DNA from: Gammaproteobacteria bacterium
GTDB taxonomy: Bacteria > Pseudomonadota > Gammaproteobacteria > Competibacterales > Competibacteraceae
Reading direction: 5' to 3'
Assembly: GCA_024235095.1 (NCBI GenBank)
Contig: JACKNC010000003.1
Location: 434,001 to 498,000, forward strand
DNA length: 64,000 nucleotides
Shown here: piece by piece, positions 26,331-34,470 of the stretch
Layout of the letters: each line of letters begins with the position of its first letter
Numbering within the stretch: the stretch's first letter is position 1
The notes under the pieces: model-generated
Told to the model about the DNA's origin: nothing
Database searches by the model: none
The model's input: the letters and a program-made list of their open reading frames with translations, nothing else
Translations under genes and position numbers: made by a program

Positions 26331-26781
26331 GGCATGGCCTCGGTCTTGACGGTTTGCGCGGCCAGGGTCGCTCGTTCCGGGTCGGCCCTTTCGGCCGTAA
26401 CCCGGTCAGCGGCCGGGGAGAAGCGGATGGGAACGTGCGCGTTGTGCATGAAAACAGGGTACCGCTTCAGGCCGTTTTGGCCAATCCCCTGGGGTCGAGA
26501 CCGGTCTGTGAGAGGATCATTCGATCTTCTCACGAGTTTGTGTCCAGGCCCGCGCGTTAACAAGGGCGCTGTGCCCGCCCCGTCGATTGCCGAAAACGCC
26601 ACATGATTTTCCCGGCGTCCTTCCTGGAGGCCAGGAACGTCCCGCGTCTCCGGTGGAGGCGGGCGCGTATTCCACAGTCATCCCGGCATCGGCCCAGGCA
26701 TCCGTCAACCCGCGCGCGTTGCTCTGGAACGACCGGACGCTACACTCCTTATACCAATTACCGTTAGGTTTAACTCGAAAA
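26331..26781. other. Intergenic stretch without a recognisable gene
   Basis: About 450 GC-rich bases between the Rpn-like gene and the dacB fragment. Several overlapping open frames exist on both strands, none with a ribosome site or a family pattern I can recognise. It may hold decayed sequence. Confidence 0.4.
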
Positions 26782-27113
26782 ATGGATGAATCGCCAAGCT
26801 CATCCAGGGAAAAAAAGATTCAGAATCTATCGAAATTTCCTTTCATAGTATGGATAGCGGTACTGCTCTTCGGGGGCCTGGGCGGGCTGCAGCGACAGGC
26901 CTTCTGTGCGTCCGGAGCCCCGATCGCCGAGGTGCTCGCGCTACCCAATGCGAGCCTGCTCGTGGAGGAGGACGGGCATGTGCGCATCTCCCGGCATGCG
27001 GACCGGCCGATGGTGCCCGCCTCGACGATGAAGATTCTCACCGCCCTGGCCTCTATCCAGCGCTGGGGAATGGGACACCGGTTCCATACCGACTTTCATG
27101 TGGCCGGTGACGG
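26782..27113 (+). pseudogene. dacB: D-alanyl-D-alanine carboxypeptidase (PBP4/S13 type), N-terminal fragment
   Basis: From the ATG at 26782: charged N-terminus, then a hydrophobic export signal (FPFIVWIAVLLFGGLGGLQR, residues 20-39), then PNASLLVEEDGHVRISRHAD and the active-site S-x-x-K as PASTMKILTALASIQRWG. This is the pattern of peptidase S13, which trims peptidoglycan in the periplasm. IS6-alpha copy 4 cuts it after HFHVAGDG-type sequence, so the rest of the transpeptidase domain is lost. Confidence 0.75.
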
Positions 27114-27920
27114 GGTTCTGTTGCGTTAATTTTTTTCGAGCACGATTGGGTAACCCTTGCAGGTTATTAGGCAGCCAGTGAATAAAATTGTCCTGCGGCG
27201 GAGAGATTCGTCCCTTCGGCCATGATCATTTGGCCCTTCTTGATCATGTGCAGGAGTTCGATGCCCCGCAGGGTGGTCCGAGCAGAATGAAAGCCTTTGA
27301 ACCCCAGCATGGGGCGGACGATCCGTTTAACGGCGCGATGATCTTGTTCCACTAAATTATTTAAGTACTTGTTTTGGCGAATCTCAATGGCGGCGCCCGT
27401 CTCCTCCTGGAGTGCATCCAGGGCAGCGGTGTTAGCGCCACTCTTATCGATCGTGACTTTGTCCGGAAGACCGTGCTGCCGTATCGCCTTTTTGAGAAAG
27501 CGCAGGGCGGCTTTCTTATCGCGATGCGCCGTGAACAGGAAGTCGATCGTCTGGCCGTCTCGATCAACCGCGCGGTAGAGGTACTTCCACTGGCCTTTGA
27601 CCTTAATGTAGGTCTCATCCATCCGCCAACTTGTGCCCACCGGGCGCTTTTGTCCTTTGCGGAAAGCCGCTTCCAACTGCGGCGTAAACTTCTGGACCCA
27701 GCGGTAGACGCTGGAATGATCCACGTCGACACCCCGCTCCGCCAGCATCTCTTCCAGGTTCCGATAGCTCAACGGATAGGCGAGGTACCAACGGACACTC
27801 GTTAGGATGATGTCTCGTTCAAAGCGGTGGCCTCTAAAATCGATCATGCGGGTTCTCAAGTCAGGACAGGGGCCGTGTAGCTTACCGAAATCCGACCCTA
27901 TCAGCTAACGCAACAGAACC
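27114..27920 (-). mobile_element. IS6-alpha copy 4 (807 bp)
   Basis: Flanks GGTGACGG (left, dacB fragment) and TTCCGCCA (right, IS110 fragment) do not match, so the two sides were brought together by recombination or deletion. Confidence 0.97.
27167..27859 (-). CDS. IS6-family transposase (copy 4)
   Basis: Encodes the same protein as copy 1. Confidence 0.97.
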   Translation of the reverse strand: MRTRMIDFRGHRFERDIILTSVRWYLAYPLSYRNLEEMLAERGVDVDHSSVYRWVQKFTPQLEAAFRKGQKRPVGTSWRMDETYIKVKGQWKYLYRAVDRDGQTIDFLFTAHRDKKAALRFLKKAIRQHGLPDKVTIDKSGANTAALDALQEETGAAIEIRQNKYLNNLVEQDHRAVKRIVRPMLGFKGFHSARTTLRGIELLHMIKKGQMIMAEGTNLSAAGQFYSLAA

Positions 27921-28559
27921 TTCCGCCAGGGTCTCAATCTGGGCGTCATAATGAGCAACCCGTTCATCCAAGTGACGGAGTTCGTCAGCCAACTCGCGTA
28001 GCTCAGCCCGGAAGCGCTCGCTGAGGCCGTTCTCTGGATCCTCAAGAATCTCCGGCAGGCGCTGGTTCACCGCCACACGCCCCTGCGGGATTTCAATGCC
28101 GTATTCCAACAAAAAACCGCGAATCTGATTGACCTGGGCGGTGCGGCGTTCCACCCCCAAACTGCGCATCCGGTGAATCGCCTGGATATCTTGCTGTTCC
28201 ACGCTCTTGATCGCCACCAACCGCATCCTGGGCCGCTGGGCCGCTTCGCAAATCGCCTCGGCATCGACGGCGTCGTTTTTATTGGATTTCACAAAGGGCT
28301 TCACGAACTGGGGCGCGATCAACCGTACCTCATGGCCGTCCTCCCGGAACTGCCGCGCCCAATAGTGCGCACTGCCACAGGCTTCCATGGCCACCGTACA
28401 GGCGGGCAGATTCGCCATGAATTCACTCAGACGTACCCGGTTGAAGGTCCTGCGGATCACCCGTTGACCGTTCTCGTCCACGCCGTAAACGTGAAAACTC
28501 CGCTTGGCCAGATCAATGCCGACAACCTTAATGACGCGCTCATTGGTATACTCTTTCAT
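27921..28559 (-). pseudogene. IS110-family transposase, N-terminal part
   Basis: From the ATG at 28559: VVGIDLAKRSFHVYGVDENG with the first DEDD aspartate, VAMEACGSAHYWARQF with the glutamate, and NKNDAVDAEAICEAAQRP with the paired aspartates of the RuvC-like domain. The C-terminal serine-containing Tnp2 domain is cut off by IS6-alpha copy 4. IS110 ends and the possible bridge-RNA region (upstream of 28559) cannot be defined with confidence. Confidence 0.85.
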
Positions 28560-28862
28560 GGGTCCGCTCCGTTATCTCGGTTAATATGATGTGAGTCAGC
28601 ATTCACTATCTTGCCCGCTTTGGGCTCGTTGGAGGAGCGGGGCGGACCATTCCATTAGCCTCTGAGCGAGGGCCTTCCGGGTCAACTGAACGAGTCAGCA
28701 CGGATCGCTCTGGAAAAACGATCGTTTTCCTGGACTTCTGGCGACGACTCTATTCGTACCGATGGCCTTGTACTTTGGGATGACTTTGCTCGTCGAGTAC
28801 CCGAAATTGTCATGGGAATGAAAATTGGCGGGTCTCGGATCTGTCCCGGAATGCTGCAGCCT
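28560..28862. other. Non-coding stretch upstream of the IS110 fragment
   Basis: Contains the 5' flank of the IS110 gene; in the IS110 family such a flank can encode a structured RNA. I see inverted segments (gagcggggcggaccattcc region) but no convincing gene. Confidence 0.3.
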
Positions 28863-29021
28863 TGTTTGCAGATAATCTGGGTCAGCCCGGATGTTTGCAG
28901 GCTATTGTCAGATAATGTGGGCTGTTAGCAAAGTAATGTGGGTTTAAGGCCCCAGATATTGTCAATTAATCTGGGCTGAAAAACGGGATGTTTGCAGGCT
29001 GAGCCACCGATGTTTGCAGGT
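28863..29021. repeat. Orphan IS21-like end with multiple short repeats
   Basis: Four related direct repeats of the form TGTTTGCAGATAATCTGGG occur at 28863-28881, 28906-28921, 28924-28941 and 28960-28975, and GATGTTTGCAGG recurs near 28889, 28987 and 29009. Multiple copies of such a motif at an end are typical of IS21-family elements. No istA or istB gene is left. Confidence 0.5.
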
Positions 29022-29022
29022 C

Positions 29023-29144
29023 GCTACAGCTACCTGGCCATTGGCACCGGGGACACCGAGTTGTACATCTTCGCCGGGATGCTGGCGGCGGTGGTGATCA
29101 GCGTTCGAGTGTTTCTGTTCAAAGGCGCGGGGAAGGCGAATTGA
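29023..29144 (+). pseudogene. C-terminal fragment of a membrane protein
   Basis: Reads RYSYLAIGTGDTELYIFAGM then LAAVVISVRVFLFKGAGKAN and stops at TGA 29142-29144. One membrane helix is visible. The upstream part is replaced by the IS21-like end. The family is not recognisable from 40 residues. Confidence 0.4.
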
Positions 29145-29202
29145 CGGTCGATCCAGCCAGGCGTTCGTTGCTAAACAATCAAATTGCATCTACGATTTGA
29201 CC

Positions 29203-29481
29203 ATGATGACCTGGGATGAAGCGAAGCGCCAAGAAAACCTCCGCAAGCATGGGATCGACTTTGCGGGGTGCGATGCGGTGTTCGATCATCCGGTCGTGGC
29301 GTGGGAAGATGACCGGGAAGGCTATGGCGAGCAGCGGATCAACGTCTTGGGCTTTCTGAACGGTGACCTGGTACATCTGACCTATACCGAGCGTGGCGAT
29401 GACCTCCACGCCATTTCGTTGCGAAGGGCGGAGAAACATGAAATCAGACGTTATCGAGCGGCGCTTTCCAAAGACCGATGA
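29203..29481 (+). CDS. brnT: BrnT family toxin
   Basis: 92 residues from the ATG at 29203. Matches BrnT: TWDEAKRQENLRKHGIDFAG at the start, DHPVVAWEDDREGYGEQRIN, and the conserved C-terminal AISLRRAEKHEIRRYRA. BrnT is a RelE-fold ribonuclease that is neutralised by BrnA. The antitoxin start lies inside the toxin gene (29438), so the pair is translationally coupled. Confidence 0.92.
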   Translation: MMTWDEAKRQENLRKHGIDFAGCDAVFDHPVVAWEDDREGYGEQRINVLGFLNGDLVHLTYTERGDDLHAISLRRAEKHEIRRYRAALSKDR

Positions 29482-29773
29482 AGAATGGGAGGCGTTGATC
29501 GCGGACGCGCCGGGCGAAGAACGTCCGCTGGATCCTGACGCGGAACGGGCCTTTCTGGAAAAGGCGGTCGTAGTGCGCGAAGGCGGCCCCGGTGCCGTGC
29601 GTGCGGCGCTGACCGGTCGGCGGATGCGCGGGCCGCAGAAGACGCCAACCAAGGAGCAAGTGGCGATCCGGCTTTCGCCGGAAGTGCTGGCGTATTTCCG
29701 CGCGACCGGCCAAGGCTGGCAGACGCGAATGGACGCGGCGCTCAAGGAATGGATCGCGCAACATTCCGGGTAA
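29438..29773 (+). CDS. brnA: BrnA family antitoxin
   Basis: 111 residues from the ATG at 29438 (MKSDVIERRFPKTDEEWEAL). The C-terminus has the BrnA ribbon-helix-helix-like pattern VAIRLSPEVLAYFRATGQGW and MDAALKEWIAQ. It binds BrnT and represses the operon. Overlaps brnT by 44 bp. Confidence 0.9.
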   Translation: MKSDVIERRFPKTDEEWEALIADAPGEERPLDPDAERAFLEKAVVVREGGPGAVRAALTGRRMRGPQKTPTKEQVAIRLSPEVLAYFRATGQGWQTRMDAALKEWIAQHSG

Positions 29774-29803
29774 CATTCGGAGTCTCTGCAAGGAGTTGAC
29801 ACG

Positions 29804-29857
29804 ATGACCGTCGATACCCTGACCACCCTGGAAATCCCGCAAGGCATTGGGGTCTGA
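29804..29857 (+). pseudogene. Start of a gene cut by the miniature element
   Basis: An AAGGAG site precedes ATG at 29804, and the frame MTVDTLTTLEIPQGI then enters the terminal repeat and stops. This is the 5' end of a third gene after brnTA. Its continuation is not in the window. Confidence 0.45.
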
Positions 29858-30129
29858 GTAGCAACCGGACGGAAAGTCGGCATAAGACCCCGATAGCTGT
29901 CTCATGAAGGGTCATTTCGGCCATAAGTACATCAAAACGCCCTGTCGCAGAATCTGTCGCAAAAGTTTTGACTTTCGCGACTGACTTTTACGACACGAAA
30001 GTTAGTGAGATTTGACCCTGAGTTGGCCTGTCGCAAAAGTTAGAATTTTTGCAACTGATTGCTTTTTAGCAGGTTTAGTTACCTGCTTGGGATAATGCCG
30101 ACTTTCCGTCCGGTTGCTACTCAAACCCC
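29849..30129. mobile_element. Tn3-type miniature inverted-repeat element (281 bp)
   Basis: The ends are inverted repeats of about 35 bp beginning GGGGTCTGAGTAGCAACCGG on the left and GGGGTTTGAGTAGCAACCGG on the right (reverse complement), then ACGGAAAGTCGGCAT in both. The GGGGTCTGA start and about 38-bp length are typical of Tn3-family transposons. Inside there is no transposase, only repeated TGTCGCA(A)AAGTT and GCGACTGAC/ACGACA motifs that look like resolvase subsites. Flanks (GCATT and ATAGC) do not match, so no 5-bp duplication is left. Confidence 0.75.
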
Positions 30130-30620
30130 ATAGCAGGTAGCGGTAGCGTTGCATTGTGGTTTGAATCCTCGTGATGTCATGGATGGTTTTCAATTCCACA
30201 ACAAGGCGTTGTGATTCATGATGAATATCGAGGCGGGCTTTGAGCGGCAATAGTCCGCGTTCCCGTTCCTGAATGAGGGTCTGCTCCTTCTTTCCGCCAG
30301 TCAGTAATAACCGGGCTTCCGGGTCGGCTTTGAGTGCCGCGACAATCGCTTGAGCGCGTTCAAAATCATCAGAGGTGATGATGATCTTGCCGGTCGCCGC
30401 CAGTGCGGCATAGCGGGCTTTCTCGGTTTGGGTGCGGCGGTTGCCGGTGTCGATCACGAATTCATTGCCGAATTGCAGCGGAGTCAACGCCAGACAATGA
30501 GCCAGCGTCCCAAACTGCATGGCGGCGCTGGCCTTCGGTTCGGGCCGGTGCGGGTCCAGGTGCTTGCGATAGCAAGTCGCCGGGCTGTCCAGCAGGTCTT
30601 TGAGCCAATGCGAGCTGATA
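30130..30620 (-). pseudogene. RecE-like PD-(D/E)XK exonuclease fragment
   Basis: Minus-strand frame: HWLKDLLDSPATCYRKHLDP, AMQFGTLAHCLALTPLQFG, RARYAALAATGKIIITSDDF-like segment, then the nuclease core LKARLDIHHESQRLVVELKT (D-x-n-E-x-K) and TTMQRYRYLLW. This resembles phage RecE/YqaJ-type exonucleases that act with a single-strand annealing protein. Both ends are cut: IS6-beta on the 5' side and the miniature element on the 3' side. Confidence 0.75.
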
Positions 30621-30895
30621 TATGCCCGGCGCTTCTTCAAGAAAGCGATTCGACAGCAGGGTCTCCCGGAGAAGGTCACCATCGACAAAAGTGGGGCCAA
30701 CACAGCGGCCCTTGACGCGCTCAAGGAAGAAACCGGTACCGAGATCGAGGTGCGTCAGATCAAGTACCTCAATAACCCAGTGGAGCAGGACCACCGGGCC
30801 GTGAAAAGAATCGTCCGCCCCATGCTGGGGTTCAAATGCTTCCCTTCTGCCCGGACCACCCTGCGGGGCATCGAACTCATGCACATGATCAAGAA
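30621..30895 (+). pseudogene. IS6-beta transposase, C-terminal fragment
   Basis: Reads ARRFFKKAIRQQGLPEKVTI, DKSGANTAALDALKEETGTE and NNPVEQDHRAVKRIVRPMLG up to HMIKN. The enzyme's next residues (KKGQM) are found past the inserted IS4-a at 32869. Related to the piece at 23469-23847 but not contiguous with it. Confidence 0.8.
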
Positions 30896-31048
30896 CTCAT
30901 CAGTCATAAGTTCTCTCCCTGAAAAGCCTTGACGGCCGCTCCTCAAGAGCAGCATGAATTCCCCTCAGCGGTCCGCGCCTGAACAACCCGGTCGCCCGAG
31001 GAGAATCCATGCTGATTTATGTATACCATGCTTGAGAAAGTTTTCGCA

Positions 31049-31647
31049 GCGCCTTTGCGCGGCAGCGCAGTTGGCTGCTGTTCTGCGCGGTGGTGTTGAG
31101 CTTTCTCGCCGCCCCGGAAATGATCGGGGTGACGTCAATGTGCCGGTTCTGGCAGGGGAATGAAGCGGTCTATCACCGGTTTCTGCATTTCTGTCGCTCC
31201 AAAGCTTATGATCTAGAGACCCTGTTGGCGACGTGGCAGGGTTATGTGTGGCGTCAGGCCGTCGCCGTCCAGGTGGCCGGGCGGGCTGTCTTGTTGGGTG
31301 ATCATACGCTGGTGGTCAAGGATGGGGGCGTATGCCAGGCGTCGTGTCGTTACATGACGCTTCAGAAACCCAGCACAAGCCATCGTACTTCCGCGGGCAC
31401 TGCTGGGGCGCGATCGGGGTGGTGGTTGGCGCACTCGATGCTTGTTTTTGTTTGCCTTTAGCCCTGCGCATGCATCAAGGCTTTTGCCATTTAGGTCAGG
31501 TGGAACCGACTTCACCCCAAAGGGGCGCGGACCCGAGCCTGCCCGAGCGGGTGGTGCAGATGGCCCTGACGTTGACCATCGATCAGGATGGCCCCGCATT
31601 TTTAGTCTTGGATGCCTTTTTCTCGATCGCGGGGGTCTTTCGCTTGG
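31049..31647 (+). pseudogene. IS4-a transposase, broken copy 2
   Basis: The frame ARQRSWLLFCAVVLSFLAAP then MCRFWQGNEAVYHRFLHFCR is preceded by an in-frame TGA. A one-base loss in the G run near 31322 (five G against six in copy 1) shifts the frame after HTLVVKDG. The 3' half is gone at the IS1-like insertion after GVFRL. It supplies the N-terminal part missing from copy 1. Confidence 0.75.
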
Positions 31648-32810
31648 GGCACTGGGCTCAAACCACTGTAAGCCACTTTTCCGGATAAAGGCGAAAAGGG
31701 AAGAGAGACATTGACCCGCTGTTGTTTGGGCATCAAGCGGCCTTTTGCATCATCAGGATTTCTTCAAGGCGCAAAGGGGCTGCCATGATGCCGAGCCGCA
31801 CGGCCGGTACCTCCCCGGTGGTCCAGTGTGGACGGACGAAGTTGTGTTGCAACAGATGCACGTCCAGGGTGCGTTGCAAGGCAGTGGTGTTCTTGGCATA
31901 GGTGTTGGTTCTACGCCGAAAGGCGCTGTTGCGCCGGCGTAAGGCCGTGTTGTGCGCTTCCAGAGGGTTCGCGTGGATGGCTGCCTCGGGAACATCGCGT
32001 GGGGTGTCGGGATGCTCGGGTTGAGGTGCTTGATATTTCGGGCGCTTGGGACCCCGCCGATGCTGTTGGCTACCCTTGTTCTTGAGGCGCACGCGGCAAC
32101 CGTTCGGCAACGTCTTGCGGGGACGGCCCCGCTTTCCGGTCCGTACCGTCTGGGCACAGAGTTCGAACAAGGTGTTCCCATAACGGCGCTCCCCATCCGA
32201 CAGAAAGGTCAGATCCTGGGTGCGCCGCACGTAGGCGGTGACCGATTGCATGACCTTTTTAAACAGCATGGCGTCTTTGTGGCCGCACGACTGATCCACC
32301 AGAAACCGGCTGGCTCGTTCCAGAATGATGGCCGTCCAGCCGGTCGAGTCGGCTGGGAGAACCCGTTGGCCGACCACCGTGTAAAGCTCATCCCCTTCAA
32401 ACGTCAATTGGATGAAGGTATGACACAACCCGTAGAGCATCAACGTGGGTTTCATCCCGGCAAAACGGCCTTCCCATTCGGCGATCGTATTCTTGTGGGT
32501 ACCCAGAATCCGGGCCGTCGCTCGCAGCCCCAGCCCTTCGCCGCGCAATCGCAGCGCCGCCGCGACCTTGCTGATCGGCGTCTTGATGCCCTGCATCGGG
32601 GTGCCGGTCGTCTCGGAGAAAACTTCCCCACAGGTCGTGCAGGCGCGGAGGCTTCGGGTCCCGTTGTGAATGGTCTCGTAGTGACCGTGGCCCGTGGTGT
32701 CAGCGGAACCGCAGGTCGGGCAAACCAGTGTCATCGTCGTTTTCATCGACGCAGTAAAACTCGATAAATGATCAAATACAAGGGTAAATCAATGGTTCAA
32801 GCCCAGTGCC
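31648..32810 (-). mobile_element. IS1-like element (1163 bp)
   Basis: Inverted ends GGCACTGGGCTCAAACCA and GGCACTGGGCTTGAACCA. The flanks (TCGCTTGG and ACCTTCAG) do not match. Both flanks belong to IS4-a but about 850 bp between them are missing, consistent with an adjacent deletion caused by this element. Confidence 0.8.
31733..32746 (-). CDS. IS1-family-like transposase
   Basis: 337 residues, apparently complete in one frame. An N-terminal zinc-finger (CPTCGSADTTGHG and CTTCGEVFSE), a helix-turn-helix (GLRATARILGTHKNTIAEWE, about residues 72-91), a DDE-type core (AIILERASRFLVDQSCGHKD; LTFLSDGERRYGNTLF) and the C-terminal HNTALRRRNSAFRRRTNTYA and LLQHNFVRPH typical of long single-ORF IS1-family members. 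Canonical IS1 uses two frames; this one does not. Confidence 0.75.
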   Translation of the reverse strand: MKTTMTLVCPTCGSADTTGHGHYETIHNGTRSLRACTTCGEVFSETTGTPMQGIKTPISKVAAALRLRGEGLGLRATARILGTHKNTIAEWEGRFAGMKPTLMLYGLCHTFIQLTFEGDELYTVVGQRVLPADSTGWTAIILERASRFLVDQSCGHKDAMLFKKVMQSVTAYVRRTQDLTFLSDGERRYGNTLFELCAQTVRTGKRGRPRKTLPNGCRVRLKNKGSQQHRRGPKRPKYQAPQPEHPDTPRDVPEAAIHANPLEAHNTALRRRNSAFRRRTNTYAKNTTALQRTLDVHLLQHNFVRPHWTTGEVPAVRLGIMAAPLRLEEILMMQKAA

Positions 32811-32868
32811 ACCTTCAGTCAGGGGCGGTCTTATTCGACGATTAGACCGAGAACTTACGACTGAGGAG

Positions 32869-33134
32869 TCAAGAAGGGCCAGATGAAATGGGATTTCCCG
32901 GTCGCCGTCGAGCAAAGTAGCGTCGGCCTTGGAAAACACCAGCCAGCGACCGAGCGGCGGATCGACCGGTGCGATCAACAAACCGTGATAGCGGCGGGTC
33001 AGCGTTCCCGCGACCGTACCGGCGGCATAGGCGCCCAGGCCGTTGCCTAGCCACCATTCGCGCCGCTCGGCTTGGCCGAGATCGCCGCAAATCGCCCATC
33101 CAAAGCAGATGAAGTTGGGAAGTTCGGCGCTCAT
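32869..33134 (-). pseudogene. Glycogen-debranching-type enzyme, N-terminal fragment
   Basis: From the ATG at 33134: MSAELPNFICFGWAICGDLG, then REWWLGNGLGAYAAGTVAGT and TRRYHGLLIAPVDPPLGRWL, the N-terminal domain of bacterial amylo-alpha-1,6-glucosidase (glycogen debranching) enzymes. The stop of the GMC gene overlaps its start (ATGA). The C-terminal catalytic domain is lost where IS6-beta/IS4-a sequence begins around 32870-32890. It was the third gene of the glucose-dehydrogenase operon. Confidence 0.85.
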
Positions 33135-33329
33135 GCTGGCGGCCTCCGCTGTTGCAGTCGCTCCGCCACCCGCAACGCCCAGGCATAGATCGTCAACGAC
33201 GGGTTGACCCGGCTGGAGCGCGGCAAGACGCTGCCGTCCACCACGTACAGATTGTCCAGACCATGCACCTTGCCATCGGCGTCCACGACAGACGTGTGGG
33301 GATCGTTGCCCGCAACCAGCGTCCCGCAG
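33131..33329 (-). pseudogene. GMC oxidoreductase, C-terminal part
   Basis: Starts at the IS6-alpha edge with TLVAGNDPHTSVVDADGKVH, then GLDNLYVVDGSVLPRSSRVN and PSLTIYAWALRVAERLQQ, the conserved C-terminal FAD/substrate motif of GMC oxidoreductases. It completes the part at 12726-13977. The last eight bases of the fragment (33322-33329, TCCCGCAG) are the shared target duplication. Confidence 0.9.
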
Positions 33330-34136
33330 GGTTCTGTTGCGTTAGCTGATAGGGTCGGATTTCGGTAAGCTACACGGCCCCTGTCCTGACTTGAGAACCC
33401 GCATGATCGATTTTAGAGGCCACCGCTTTGAACGAGACATCATCCTAACGAGTGTCCGTTGGTACCTCGCCTATCCGTTGAGCTATCGGAACCTGGAAGA
33501 GATGCTGGCGGAGCGGGGTGTCGACGTGGATCATTCCAGCGTCTACCGCTGGGTCCAGAAGTTTACGCCGCAGTTGGAAGCGGCTTTCCGCAAAGGACAA
33601 AAGCGCCCGGTGGGCACAAGTTGGCGGATGGATGAGACCTACATTAAGGTCAAAGGCCAGTGGAAGTACCTCTACCGCGCGGTTGATCGAGACGGCCAGA
33701 CGATCGACTTCCTGTTCACGGCGCATCGCGATAAGAAAGCCGCCCTGCGCTTTCTCAAAAAGGCGATACGGCAGCACGGTCTTCCGGACAAAGTCACGAT
33801 CGATAAGAGTGGCGCTAACACCGCTGCCCTGGATGCACTCCAGGAGGAGACGGGCGCCGCCATTGAGATTCGCCAAAACAAGTACTTAAATAATTTAGTG
33901 GAACAAGATCATCGCGCCGTTAAACGGATCGTCCGCCCCATGCTGGGGTTCAAAGGCTTTCATTCTGCTCGGACCACCCTGCGGGGCATCGAACTCCTGC
34001 ACATGATCAAGAAGGGCCAAATGATCATGGCCGAAGGGACGAATCTCTCCGCCGCAGGACAATTTTATTCACTGGCTGCCTAATAACCTGCAAGGGTTAC
34101 CCAATCGTGCTCGAAAAAAATTAACGCAACAGAACC
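33330..34136 (+). mobile_element. IS6-alpha copy 5 (807 bp)
   Basis: Left flank TCCCGCAG equals the right flank of copy 2. Right flank GCGATCTT lies in a sensor-kinase gene. Confidence 0.97.
33391..34083 (+). CDS. IS6-family transposase (copy 5)
   Basis: Encodes the same protein as copy 1. Confidence 0.97.
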   Translation: MRTRMIDFRGHRFERDIILTSVRWYLAYPLSYRNLEEMLAERGVDVDHSSVYRWVQKFTPQLEAAFRKGQKRPVGTSWRMDETYIKVKGQWKYLYRAVDRDGQTIDFLFTAHRDKKAALRFLKKAIRQHGLPDKVTIDKSGANTAALDALQEETGAAIEIRQNKYLNNLVEQDHRAVKRIVRPMLGFKGFHSARTTLRGIELLHMIKKGQMIMAEGTNLSAAGQFYSLAA

Positions 34137-34470
34137 GCGATCTTGGGTCGGCGTATAAAATCTGCTGATCCTTGTCGATGACCGTGACTTGTTTCACTTC
34201 GGTGCCGAGAACCTCTGCAGCCGGCGTCACCATGGCTTGGATTATTGCTGGAATTTGCTCAGTGGCGCCGGTCAGCAACGGATATTCCAGGTTTGCAGCA
34301 AGCTGGGCAGCCAGTAAGGCGCCTTGTCGGTGCAGCGCTTGATGGCTTTGGGCGATGTTCTCCCGGTAGGCCAACACGACCAGAATCAATGTCATGATCA
34401 AGGTGGGAGCGATCACCACGATCAGAATTTGGCCGCGAATTGAAAGATGATGATAAATCTTACTCAGCAT
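34137..34470 (-). pseudogene. Sensor histidine kinase-type protein, N-terminal fragment
   Basis: From the ATG at 34470: SIRGQILIVVIAPTLIMTLI is a membrane helix after a short cytoplasmic start, as in BarA-like kinases. A periplasmic helical segment follows (QGALLAAQLAANLEYPLLTG; VKQVTVIDKDQQILYADP). IS6-alpha copy 5 removes the second helix, HAMP and kinase domains. The start overlaps the end of the binding-protein gene, so the two formed a sensing operon. Confidence 0.7.

Larger units (their letters stand above)
30896..32868 (+). mobile_element. IS4-a copy 2, with internal deletion and IS1-like element inside
   Basis: Left end CTCATCAGTCATAAGTTCTC and right end (inverted) CTCCTCAGTCGTAAGTTCTC. 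TCAAGAA flanks both sides, a 7-bp duplication made in the IS6-beta transposase gene. Its interior from about base 750 to the last 55 bp is replaced by the IS1-like element. Confidence 0.75.

Noticed and set aside
27106..27928. Matching 8-bp flanks for IS6-alpha copies 4, 6 and 11
   Set aside because: I compared all flanks in both orientations; only copy 1/copy 2, copy 2/copy 5 and copy 9/copy 10 match. Partners of the others are outside the window or lost.
29844..30134. Intact target duplication for the Tn3-type miniature element
   Set aside because: Flanking pentamers GCATT and ATAGC do not match in either orientation.
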